Shown here: positions 1-6,886 of the stretch, piece after piece
How the letters are laid out: each line of letters opens with the position of its first letter
How positions within the stretch are numbered: the stretch's first letter is position 1
Assembly: GCA_965231925.1 (NCBI GenBank)
Contig: OZ246894.1
Span: 1 to 64,000, forward strand
Length of the DNA: 64,000 nucleotides
DNA from: Poriferisodalis sp965231925
GTDB lineage: Bacteria > Actinomycetota > Acidimicrobiia > Acidimicrobiales > Poriferisodalaceae
Direction: 5' to 3'
Notes under the pieces: model-generated
What the model saw: only the letters and a program-made list of their open reading frames with translations
The model's database searches: none
What the model was told of the DNA's origin: nothing
Made by a program: the position numbers and the translations under genes

Positions 1-77
1 AGGTCCTGTTCGACGTGCTCGGCGCTCACCCACGGGACTTGTGTTCGCCAATGAGCAATGTCGGCACGTGTGATCAC
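1..77 (-). CDS. AbiEii-type nucleotidyltransferase toxin, N-terminal fragment
   Basis: Only the first 25 codons lie in the window. The reading starts at a GTG that overlaps the stop codon of the upstream antitoxin gene (GTGA) and gives an N-terminus beginning MITRADIAHW, followed by RTQVPWV and a VEQDL motif. This is the typical beginning of the AbiEii/AbiGii toxin family, which are nucleotidyltransferases of the type IV (bacteriostatic) AbiE system. The coupled overlap with the AbiEi gene supports the call independently. The catalytic residues lie outside the window, so it cannot be judged whether the toxin is intact. Confidence 0.75.
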   Translation of the reverse strand, partial: MITRADIAHWRTQVPWVSAEHVEQD

Positions 78-889
78 AGGTCGTGCTCCACCGTCGCATT
101 GACCACTATCCGCCAGCGCTGATCGCGCGCACCATCATGTGGCCCACCGGGTACCAGCGACGCCCAGTCCCTGCTCGACATGAGCGCGAGTTCGTCGAGC
201 GCATCGGTTACCGAAGCCTCGACACCCGTCTCAGCAGCCATGTACTCCAGCAGGTAGCCGGCACGCTGCACCGCGGCAGCCGGGAAAGCTGCCGCTACGA
301 CCGGCAGCGATTCAATGTCGAGCAAGTTTGAGAGAAGGAGATCACCGATGACGGTAGCGATGTTCGATACGCCACCGCCTCGGCCGGGCGAGTCGGCGAG
401 ATCCAAGACGGTTGTTGACGATGTCGACACCGTGACTCGTCCGGTCGGCGTGTTGGATTGTTGTGTCGCGCGTTGGTCAGTTGCAACTCGTTGAATGAAA
501 CTGATACGGCTGCTGCCGATCTGCCGATCACGCAGTCGCGCTGGCGTCGCCACTTGCAGGATCATGGATGGATGATGCGCGGCCCCGTGGATCGCTGCTG
601 CGGAGAGGAAACCCACGTAGTAGGGGTGACGGAGGTGCCCCATGAGCGGGTCGATGTAGTGCAGCGGTGGTGGCGCTCCAGCATCCCGGAATTCCGGCGG
701 TACGGGTATCCAGCCGCCTTTGGTGACTGAAATCATCTTGCGTGCCCGCCGTGCACGGCTCAGACTCGCCCAGACCTCAGGCGGTTCGACACCCAACAGA
801 TCAGCAGCGTCGCGGGAAGTGACAAAATGCCGACCTTGCCCAATCAACCAATCGGCAAGGTTGCTCGGCGTCACGACCTGCTGATTCAT
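74..889 (-). CDS. AbiEi-family antitoxin / transcriptional repressor
   Basis: A 271-residue protein starting at an ATG (MNQQVVTPSN). The N-terminal 60 residues (LADWLIGQGRHFVTSRDAADLLG) look like the winged-helix DNA-binding domain of AbiEi; the middle carries the GGWIPVPPE and DPLMGHLRHPYYVGFLSAA stretch usual for the AbiEi C-terminal domain. AbiEi antagonises the AbiEii toxin and represses its own operon; the toxin gene follows directly with a 4-base overlap. The open frame runs upstream of this ATG, but that extension has shuffled composition and no family similarity that I can see. The start is supported by a TAnnnT hexamer 7 bases upstream and by an 8-bp inverted repeat just beyond it. 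Confidence 0.85.
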   Translation of the reverse strand: MNQQVVTPSNLADWLIGQGRHFVTSRDAADLLGVEPPEVWASLSRARRARKMISVTKGGWIPVPPEFRDAGAPPPLHYIDPLMGHLRHPYYVGFLSAAAIHGAAHHPSMILQVATPARLRDRQIGSSRISFIQRVATDQRATQQSNTPTGRVTVSTSSTTVLDLADSPGRGGGVSNIATVIGDLLLSNLLDIESLPVVAAAFPAAAVQRAGYLLEYMAAETGVEASVTDALDELALMSSRDWASLVPGGPHDGARDQRWRIVVNATVEHDL

Positions 890-896
890 GGGATTA

Positions 897-934
897 AGAG
901 TATCAAAACCAAGCAATTTGTAAAGATTTGATAC
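897..934 (-). promoter_or_regulatory. Probable AbiEi operator overlapping a leaderless promoter
   Basis: A perfect 8-bp inverted repeat, GTATCAAA at 900-907 and TTTGATAC at 927-934, lies just upstream of the abiEi start at 889. On the minus strand TACTCT (897-902) sits 7 bases before the ATG and would be a -10 element giving a leaderless mRNA. One operator arm overlaps it, as expected for autorepression by AbiEi, which is known to bind inverted repeats in its own promoter. Confidence 0.6.
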
Positions 935-1133
935 GTGAAATCCGATTGACGAGATAGCTAGCCGAGGCAGGAATCGCGACAGGACAGATGCCTCAGCGTC
1001 AGATGCAGGACGTGTCGAGCGCCGCCATGCGCAGTGCAAGCGCGATCGAATCGGTCGCTGCAAGAACGTCCGTGAGCCTCCCGGCGGCCTTCGAGGGTTT
1101 GACCGGACAACCCAGCAGGTAGAACGGCAGGCG

Positions 1134-1952
1134 ATGGACGCACAACAGCTCGCCGATCTGCTGGCCGGAGTGCGTGCCGGGACGGTGCCCGCAGACGAAG
1201 CGCTGGCTCGCCTGCGGCGGTTGCCATACGCCGAGGTCGCAGGGGCGCGCATCGACCACCACCGATCGCTGCGGACCGGTCATCCCGAAGCGGTGTACGG
1301 GCCAGGCAAGTCGCCCAGCCAGTGCGCCCGGATCGTGGCCGAGATGCTGAGCGGCAGTTCGGGTCCGGTGCTGCTGACGCGGGCGGATCCCGCTCAAGCG
1401 GAGGCATCGCTGGCGGCCTGCGGGGGCGGTGCGGTGCACCGGCCTGCGGACCGAGACCCCGAGGTAGCGGACGAAACGGTGAACCCGGTTGATCTGGCGA
1501 CCGTGGTCTGGCGTGCTGCTGGCGCACGACCGGAACGGGTGGTGGTGGCCTCGGCGGGCACGGCAGATGGTCCGGTGGCCGCCGAAGCCGCAGCGGTACT
1601 GAGCGCATTCGGTGTGAGCGCCGAGCCAGTGACCGATATCGGCCTCGCCGGATTGCATCGGTTCCTGGCCGAGATCGACACGCTGGCATCGGCCGATGTG
1701 GTCATCGTGGTGGCAGGCATGGAGGGGGCGCTCGCCACTGCTGTGGCCGGCGTGGTGCCCGCACCGGTCATCGCAGTGCCGACCAGTGCCGGCTACGGAG
1801 CGGCGCTCGACGGCGTGACGGCACTGCTTGCCATGCACGCCTCGTGTGCGGCGGGCATCACGGTGGTGGGCATCGACAATGGTTTCGGCGCAGCGATGGC
1901 GGCCATGCGCATTTTGGACTTGGCTGCCGGCTCCGACAGCGGCATAGCGTGA
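1134..1952 (+). CDS. larB: LarB, pyridinium-3,5-biscarboxylate mononucleotide synthase
   Basis: A 272-residue protein resembling LarB, the first enzyme of nickel-pincer nucleotide cofactor synthesis; it carboxylates and hydrolyses nicotinate adenine dinucleotide. The C-terminal half is the AIR-carboxylase-like (PurE-type) fold, with the SAGTADGPVAAEAA segment near residue 143 and the VVAGMEGALATAVAG and GYGAAL stretches expected in LarB. The N-terminus (LADLLAGVRAGTVPADEALARLRRLPY) is also typical. The stop overlaps the larC start by one base, so the two are probably translated together. A purine-rich GGCAGGCG precedes the ATG. larA and larE are not in the window. Confidence 0.88.
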   Translation: MDAQQLADLLAGVRAGTVPADEALARLRRLPYAEVAGARIDHHRSLRTGHPEAVYGPGKSPSQCARIVAEMLSGSSGPVLLTRADPAQAEASLAACGGGAVHRPADRDPEVADETVNPVDLATVVWRAAGARPERVVVASAGTADGPVAAEAAAVLSAFGVSAEPVTDIGLAGLHRFLAEIDTLASADVVIVVAGMEGALATAVAGVVPAPVIAVPTSAGYGAALDGVTALLAMHASCAAGITVVGIDNGFGAAMAAMRILDLAAGSDSGIA

Positions 1953-3277
1953 TGCACGATTCCCCGACGACGGGCGCTCCTATCGCAGCTGCGATCGAAA
2001 CGGTGACTGCGGACGCAGATCCCGACGGCGTTACCGGACAGCCCAGGACTCACGGCGCGGTGGCCTGGTTCGACCCGGTCTCGGGTATCGCAGGCGACAT
2101 GGCGCTGGGGGCGTTGCTGGACGCCGGCGCCGATCTGGACTTCGTGACGGCTCAGCTGGAATTGCTCTCCCTCGATGGCTGGCGCCTGGGCAGCGAGCGC
2201 GTGCGGCGGAACGAGCTGGCAGCTACCCGAGCGATCGTTGACGCGCCCGAGGGGCACCATCACCGGCGTTGGCGCGACATCCGGGAGTTGCTCGAAGCAA
2301 CGCCACTGACTCAGCGGGTCCGCCAGCGTGCGCTAGCGGTGTTCGAGGCGCTGGCCGAGGCCGAAGGTCAAGTACACGGCGTGCCGGCCGATGAGGTCCA
2401 CTTTCATGAAGTCGGCGCTTTGGACGCCATCGTGGACATCGTCGGCGTGTGCGCCGCGCTCGAATCTCTCGATGTGGACGTGGTGTGCTGCGGACCGGTG
2501 GCGGTGGGCAAGGGCACGGTGAACGCAGCCCACGGAGTGCTGCCGAACCCACCTCCCGCAGTCGTGAACCTGCTGGCAGGCCGGCCCATCGTCGGCGTCG
2601 ACATCGACATGGAACTCACAACGCCCTCCGGCGCCGCCATTGTCGCTGCCCTCGCTGAACACTTCGGGCCCGCACCGGCGATGACCATCCGCAGCACAGG
2701 TTTCGGCGCCGGCACCCGGGACCTGCCCGGGCGCCCCAACGTCACTGGCGTGCTAGTCGGCACGGACCAGAGCACCTCCAACGCTCAGGGTTCTCCGCAG
2801 GTGTCCGCAGCGATGGCTGCGGTGGCAGGCGCCGGTACCACCGATGAGCTCATCGAGTTGGCCGCCAACCTCGACGACATCTCGGGCGAGGTGTTGGGCC
2901 ACGCGCTCGAAGCGTTGCTGAACGCCGGAGCGCTCGACGCGTGGGCTGTCCCGATCGTGATGAAGAAGGGACGCCCGGCACACACGCTGACGATTCTCTG
3001 CCGCCCCGAATCAGCGACACAGCTAGCCGACCTCGCCGCCCGGCTCACCGGCACGTTGGGCCTGCGAGCCCGCACAGTCGTGCGGACGGCGCTCGTGCGC
3101 CACACGTCGACGGTGGATGTCGACGGGCATGCCGTCTCGATCAAGCACGGCCCCCACCTCAGCAAGCCGGAATGGTCCGATGTCGTCGCGGCCGCCGAAG
3201 CACTCGGCCGCACGCCGGCTGAAATATCCCGAGCCGCAGGTCTGCTGGCCGCTGCTGAGCAGCCCGACCAGCGGTGA
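1952..3277 (+). CDS. larC: LarC, nickel insertion protein for pincer cofactor
   Basis: A 441-residue protein starting at the ATG inside the TGATG overlap with larB. LarC inserts nickel into the organic pincer cofactor, consuming CTP. Family motifs are VAWFDPVSGIAGDMALGALLDAGAD near residue 30-54, HFHEVGALDAIVDIVG (about 150) and ANLDDISGEVLGHALE, plus a C-terminal region starting at MKKGRPAHTL. In Lactobacillus larC is split by a programmed frameshift; here both parts are in one continuous frame. The open frame extends upstream into larB, but the coupled ATG is the natural start. The cofactor's client (a lactate racemase-like enzyme) is not seen here. Confidence 0.88.
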   Translation: MHDSPTTGAPIAAAIETVTADADPDGVTGQPRTHGAVAWFDPVSGIAGDMALGALLDAGADLDFVTAQLELLSLDGWRLGSERVRRNELAATRAIVDAPEGHHHRRWRDIRELLEATPLTQRVRQRALAVFEALAEAEGQVHGVPADEVHFHEVGALDAIVDIVGVCAALESLDVDVVCCGPVAVGKGTVNAAHGVLPNPPPAVVNLLAGRPIVGVDIDMELTTPSGAAIVAALAEHFGPAPAMTIRSTGFGAGTRDLPGRPNVTGVLVGTDQSTSNAQGSPQVSAAMAAVAGAGTTDELIELAANLDDISGEVLGHALEALLNAGALDAWAVPIVMKKGRPAHTLTILCRPESATQLADLAARLTGTLGLRARTVVRTALVRHTSTVDVDGHAVSIKHGPHLSKPEWSDVVAAAEALGRTPAEISRAAGLLAAAEQPDQR

Positions 3278-3346
3278 GAGTGCGTCGAGAACCGAAACAG
3301 CTTTTCGCCCTCCGAACACCTCCTCCTAGACTGTCTGGACGTCATG

Positions 3347-3368
3347 GGGCCGCCGGCCGGCCCGTTTT
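3347..3368 (+). terminator. Possible Rho-independent terminator after larBC
   Basis: A GC-rich hairpin with arms GGGCC (3347-3351) and GGCCC (3359-3363) is followed by GTTTT. It lies between larC and tRNA-Arg and would end larBC transcription. The stem is only 5 bp and the T tract is short, so the call is tentative. Confidence 0.4.
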
Positions 3369-3380
3369 CGCCAACGACCA

Positions 3381-3454
3381 GCGCTTGTAGCTCAATTGGA
3401 CAGAGCATCTGACTACGGATCAGAAGGTTGGGGGTTCGAGTCCCTCCAAGCGCG
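3381..3454 (+). tRNA. tRNA-Arg (anticodon ACG)
   Basis: A 74-base cloverleaf. The 7-bp acceptor stem pairs GCGCTTG with CAAGCGC, with discriminator G at 3454. The D arm reads GCTCAATTGGACAGAGC, the anticodon loop is CTACGGA (anticodon ACG) and the T arm contains GGTTCGAGTCC. No CCA is encoded. The A34 of this tRNA is the usual substrate for TadA, whose gene is at 43169-43615. Confidence 0.95.
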
Positions 3455-3472
3455 CAGAGCGGCGGGAGCACC

Positions 3473-4840
3473 ATGACGCAGCGCAGGATTGCGATCGTCG
3501 GCGGCGGCATGTCCGGGCTCGGTGCCGCGTGGGCGCTGAACCATCACCCCGACCGGTTCGACTTCGTTCTGTTCGAAGCCAACTCCCAGCTCGGCGGCAA
3601 CGCCGTGACGGTCGACATGCCCCAGGCCGACGGCAGCACGATCCCGTTCGACATCTCGGTCACGGCGTTGATCCCATCGGTGTACGACCACGTGTTGCTG
3701 CTGTTGGAGCGGTTCGACATCCAGCGCTTCGACACCAAGTTCAACTACAGCGTGAAGTACCAGGGCGGCACCTACGCCCACGACTTCGACTCTGACATCA
3801 AGGCTGAGCTGGCCCCCGAGATTGCGAAGTTCCAGCGCCTGCTCGCTCGCCTGCACTCATTCGGCCGTCTCACTCGTGCCCGCTCGAAGCTCCTCAATGC
3901 CCTCAACCCGTTCAACTACATCAGCATGCGCACCGTGCTGAACCTGGGCGGCTTCTCGGCGGACTTCCGCTACAAGGTGCTCAAGCCCATGTTCGTCAAC
4001 TTCCTGATGGCGACGAACGTGTTCGACATGCCGGCAGCGCTGTTTGCCAGGTATCTGGAGTTCTTCGACATCGAGTCCGCCACGCCGATGCAGACGTGGG
4101 ACCAGGGGACCCGGCGCATCTACGAGAACCTGTCCGCGGACTTCACCGACAAGATCCGCCTGAGCTGTCCGGTCCGCAAGGTGTACCGCCAGCAGTCCGG
4201 CGTGATCGTCGAGGACGTGTCTGGCGCCCGCGAAGAATTCGACGAGGTCATCTTCGCCGCCAACGCGAACCAGACGCTGATGATGCTGGACAAGCCCACC
4301 ACGCTGGAGCGCTACTTGCTCTCGTCGGTTCGTTACGAGAGCGAGCTCCACAACCATGTGACGGTGCACTCGGACCCCTCCGTCCTGCCCGACGACGAGG
4401 TGCAGTGCCTGTCCACCCGCACCAACCACGTCTCCCAGTACGGAGCACGGCCAGACAATTACGAGCTCACCTACATCATGGGTAACCAGCAGCCGTGGGC
4501 TCACGGTTCGGATCGGCCCTGCTTGGTGACCTACAACCCGATCACTCCCATCGATCCCGATCAGGTCGTGAAGCGCTGGTGGTTCCAGCACATTGTGCAT
4601 GACGTCCGCCATGTGGCGCTGCTGGTGCCGCTGTTCCGCTTCATCCAGGGCAAGCGCCGCAGTTGGCACTGCGGGGCGCACACGCTGGTCAACAGCCAGG
4701 AGACCTGCTTCGTGACCGGGCTCGCCGCGGCTACCCAGATGGGTGCGGACTACCCCTTCGATGAGCCCGCTGCCCGCCAGGTTTTCAACTACTACGGCGG
4801 CATCCTGCACGGCTCCCGATTCCGCAAAGCCAAGGCGTAG
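3473..4840 (+). CDS. FAD-dependent NAD(P)/FAD-binding oxidoreductase (amine-oxidase fold)
   Basis: A 455-residue protein with an N-terminal Rossmann dinucleotide-binding motif, IAIVGGGMSGLGAAWAL, followed by an acidic residue at the end of the second strand (FVLFEANSQLGG). The C-terminus has the usual second FAD contact region near CFVTGLAAATQMG. It resembles the predicted NAD/FAD-binding proteins of COG2907, often found with lipid-modifying genes, although no cyclopropane synthase is next to it here. The start was set at the ATG behind GGGAG, only 18 bases after the tRNA-Arg gene. Substrate unknown. Confidence 0.8.
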   Translation: MTQRRIAIVGGGMSGLGAAWALNHHPDRFDFVLFEANSQLGGNAVTVDMPQADGSTIPFDISVTALIPSVYDHVLLLLERFDIQRFDTKFNYSVKYQGGTYAHDFDSDIKAELAPEIAKFQRLLARLHSFGRLTRARSKLLNALNPFNYISMRTVLNLGGFSADFRYKVLKPMFVNFLMATNVFDMPAALFARYLEFFDIESATPMQTWDQGTRRIYENLSADFTDKIRLSCPVRKVYRQQSGVIVEDVSGAREEFDEVIFAANANQTLMMLDKPTTLERYLLSSVRYESELHNHVTVHSDPSVLPDDEVQCLSTRTNHVSQYGARPDNYELTYIMGNQQPWAHGSDRPCLVTYNPITPIDPDQVVKRWWFQHIVHDVRHVALLVPLFRFIQGKRRSWHCGAHTLVNSQETCFVTGLAAATQMGADYPFDEPAARQVFNYYGGILHGSRFRKAKA

Positions 4841-5181
4841 CTGTGGCGAGCACGAAACGATGTCTTGATCAGGTTCCATTCAGGCGAGTGGCGGAGCCGG
4901 AGGCTCTCCGATCTTCGATGTCGGGCGAGACCTCGTTGCATCTGACGGTGAACGGCGCATCACGCAGGTGTTCAAGCCCGACACAACCCGTTGGCGGCAG
5001 ATGGGGACTGGACGCGCCGACTCGGCTGCGCAGACCGGTGTCGAGCCACGGAGTTCACCGGAGCCACGCTACGTCGCTGCAGGAGGCATGGTGGTTCTCC
5101 GCGATGCCGAAGGCTTCTGGATCGACGAACAAGGTCATGGCCCGCTGACCGAGGAGCTTGTCTCGGAGAGTGACCAGGTGC
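4841..5181 (+). other. Intergenic stretch without a convincing gene
   Basis: Several short overlapping frames are open here, the best being 4968-5189 (73 codons, MFKPDTTRWRQMG...). None shows a recognisable domain, and the segment ends against the truncated repeat copy at 5182. It may hold decayed sequence belonging to a lost gene upstream of the duplicated hydantoinase start. Confidence 0.4.
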
Positions 5182-5260
5182 CTACCTAGGCTCACGGCGT
5201 GGAAACTGCGCCGGGTGCCTGGGACTTCTGGGTCGACCGTGGGGGCACGTTCACCGGCGT
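5182..5260 (+). pseudogene. 79-bp orphan copy of the hyuAB promoter and start
   Basis: This segment matches 6808-6886 at 75 of 79 positions by eye. It carries the same TAGGCT hexamer (5187-5192), the same GTG start (5199) and the first 20 codons (METAPGAWDFWVDRGGTFTG) of the hydantoinase gene at 6825. After 5260 the similarity stops abruptly, two bases before the stop codon of the convergent solute-binding protein gene. It is a truncated duplicate of the hydantoinase gene start, not a gene. Confidence 0.85.
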
Positions 5261-5261
5261 G

Positions 5262-6626
5262 CTATCCCGCTGGCGTGTACCAGGCGTCGAGCCCTGCTTG
5301 GAGCCGCCGCGCGCCCTCGGCGGGGTCCATGCTGCCATTGAGCACGCGGGCGCTGATCTCCCACAGTTCTTGTTCGAGGTTCGGCTCGCCGCGGGAGAGA
5401 ATCTGTGCGGAGTTGCGAATCGTCGACTCGCACGGGCCTCGCCATGAGGCGAATTCCTGCGCCAGCGGATCCGTCAGCGTCACGGGTGTGCTGTGGAGGC
5501 TGAAGAACCCGGGCAGTGCGTTTGAAAATATGTCGGCGAACTCGCTCGACGCCGCCCACCGCAGGAATGTCATCGCGGCTTGGGGGTGCCTGGCCTCGGC
5601 GTTCATTCCCAAGCCCATGTCGCTGTGGTCGCTGATGTAGCAGGCGTCCTGATCGGCAGGAGGTGGCGGCCCGAATGCGCCGAGCTCGAAGTCGGCGGCG
5701 GCGTTGAAGGCTGCAATCTCCCACGATCCGGCCGGGTAGATCGCGGCCGCCCCTGAGGCGAACATCGCTTGAGCGTCGGCATAGGTCACAGACGACACGT
5801 CGTCACCGAGATAGGCGGACCAACGCTGCAGCACCGCCAGCGTGTCCACGTAGGCTTGATCGGACAGCTTGGCGGTGCCGTCGATGAGCGCCAGACGCCC
5901 TTGCTCGCCCTTCCAGTGGTTCGGCCCTATGTTCTGGAAGCCCATCGTTGCGGATTCCCAACGATCATGGGTCCCGATGGCCAGCGGCACGTAGCGTCCG
6001 TCGTCGCGGATTGCCCCGAGCAGGGCGAAGAACTCTTCTTCAGTCTGCGGCTCGCGCAGGCCGAGTTCTGAGAAGGCTGTCTTGTTGTAAATGAACCCGT
6101 GGATCACCGCGGCCAACGGCACACAGTACGGCGTGCCGCGATCGTCGGTGGTCCAAGCAGCCCGGGCAGCCGGGCTGAAGTGCTCCATGGCTGCCAGTTC
6201 GGTGAGCGGCGCCAGGTGACCTCGTTCGAACAGTGTCAACGAGGCGTCGAAGGGGCGGCAGGCAATGACGTCGCCGGCAGCCCCCGCCGCCAAGCGCGAT
6301 TCCAGTACGGCGTCGTACTGCGTGGGGTCCGTCGGCGCGAATTCCACATTGATGTCAGGGAACTGTGCCTCGAACGCAGGAATGATGTCGGTCTCCCAAA
6401 TCACTGCATCTTCCGGCCGCCAACTCTCAATCTTGATAGTCGTGACCTGGCCGGCCGTTGCTTCTTCGACGCCAGCTACGGCTTTCGAGGTTTCAGTATT
6501 GGTGCCGCCTTCGGTCGCCGAGCCGCCGACGGCCGCGTCGCTATTGTCATCACTGCTGATGCAGGCCACGGCCATGAGACAGAGTGCAGCCAGCACAGCT
6601 GCCAGCTTCACGGGACGGATGTTCAC
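5262..6626 (-). CDS. ABC transporter extracellular solute-binding lipoprotein, family 1
   Basis: A 454-residue secreted lipoprotein. The N-terminus has a positively charged start, a hydrophobic stretch (LAAVLAALCLMAVAC) and a lipobox ending in the acylated Cys at about residue 22, then a Ser/Asp/Thr-rich linker. The mature part resembles sugar-binding proteins of family 1: VTTIKIESWRPED, WETDIIPAFEAQFPDINVEF, VPLAAVIHGFIYNKTAFSELGL and AMFASGAAAIYPAGSWEI. No permease or ATPase gene is adjacent, so it is an orphan. Start is GTG behind GGGAG. It lies exactly between the two copies of the 79-bp repeat, which suggests that it arrived by insertion or rearrangement. Ligand unknown; a carbohydrate is likely by family. 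Confidence 0.85.
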   Translation of the reverse strand: MNIRPVKLAAVLAALCLMAVACISSDDNSDAAVGGSATEGGTNTETSKAVAGVEEATAGQVTTIKIESWRPEDAVIWETDIIPAFEAQFPDINVEFAPTDPTQYDAVLESRLAAGAAGDVIACRPFDASLTLFERGHLAPLTELAAMEHFSPAARAAWTTDDRGTPYCVPLAAVIHGFIYNKTAFSELGLREPQTEEEFFALLGAIRDDGRYVPLAIGTHDRWESATMGFQNIGPNHWKGEQGRLALIDGTAKLSDQAYVDTLAVLQRWSAYLGDDVSSVTYADAQAMFASGAAAIYPAGSWEIAAFNAAADFELGAFGPPPPADQDACYISDHSDMGLGMNAEARHPQAAMTFLRWAASSEFADIFSNALPGFFSLHSTPVTLTDPLAQEFASWRGPCESTIRNSAQILSRGEPNLEQELWEISARVLNGSMDPAEGARRLQAGLDAWYTPAG

Positions 6627-6807
6627 GATTCAGACTCCCGAACAGCCCAATGGGCACTGGCCAGCATCTCGCCGGTGGATTTCATTGTGCCCCGCTTCTG
6701 TTTCGGCGACCATGTTGAGCACCCCGGCGGTGTTGGTGTTGGCCTGCTCGGCACGGGTGTAGCACTGTGCGCAGGCTGCATCTGCAGTTCGCGGCGCAAA
6801 CAGGCAG

Positions 6808-6886
6808 CTACCTAGGCTCACGGCGTGGAAACTGCGCCGGGCGCTTGGGACTTCTGGGTCGACCGCGGGGGCACGTTCACCGACGT
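6808..6886 (+). repeat. 79-bp direct repeat, intact copy with hyuAB promoter and start
   Basis: Intact partner of the orphan copy at 5182-5260. It contains TAGGCT at 6813-6818, 6 bases before the GTG start at 6825, which fits a -10 element for a leaderless transcript. The two copies differ at four positions, so the duplication is not very recent or has been under some constraint. Confidence 0.8.

Noticed and set aside
1844..3277. Longer LarC start inside larB
   Set aside because: The extra 36 codons have no similarity to LarC, while ATG 1952 is coupled to the larB stop.
4968..5189. 73-codon frame upstream of the repeat copy
   Set aside because: No ribosome site, no domain and atypical composition; listed only as an intergenic stretch.
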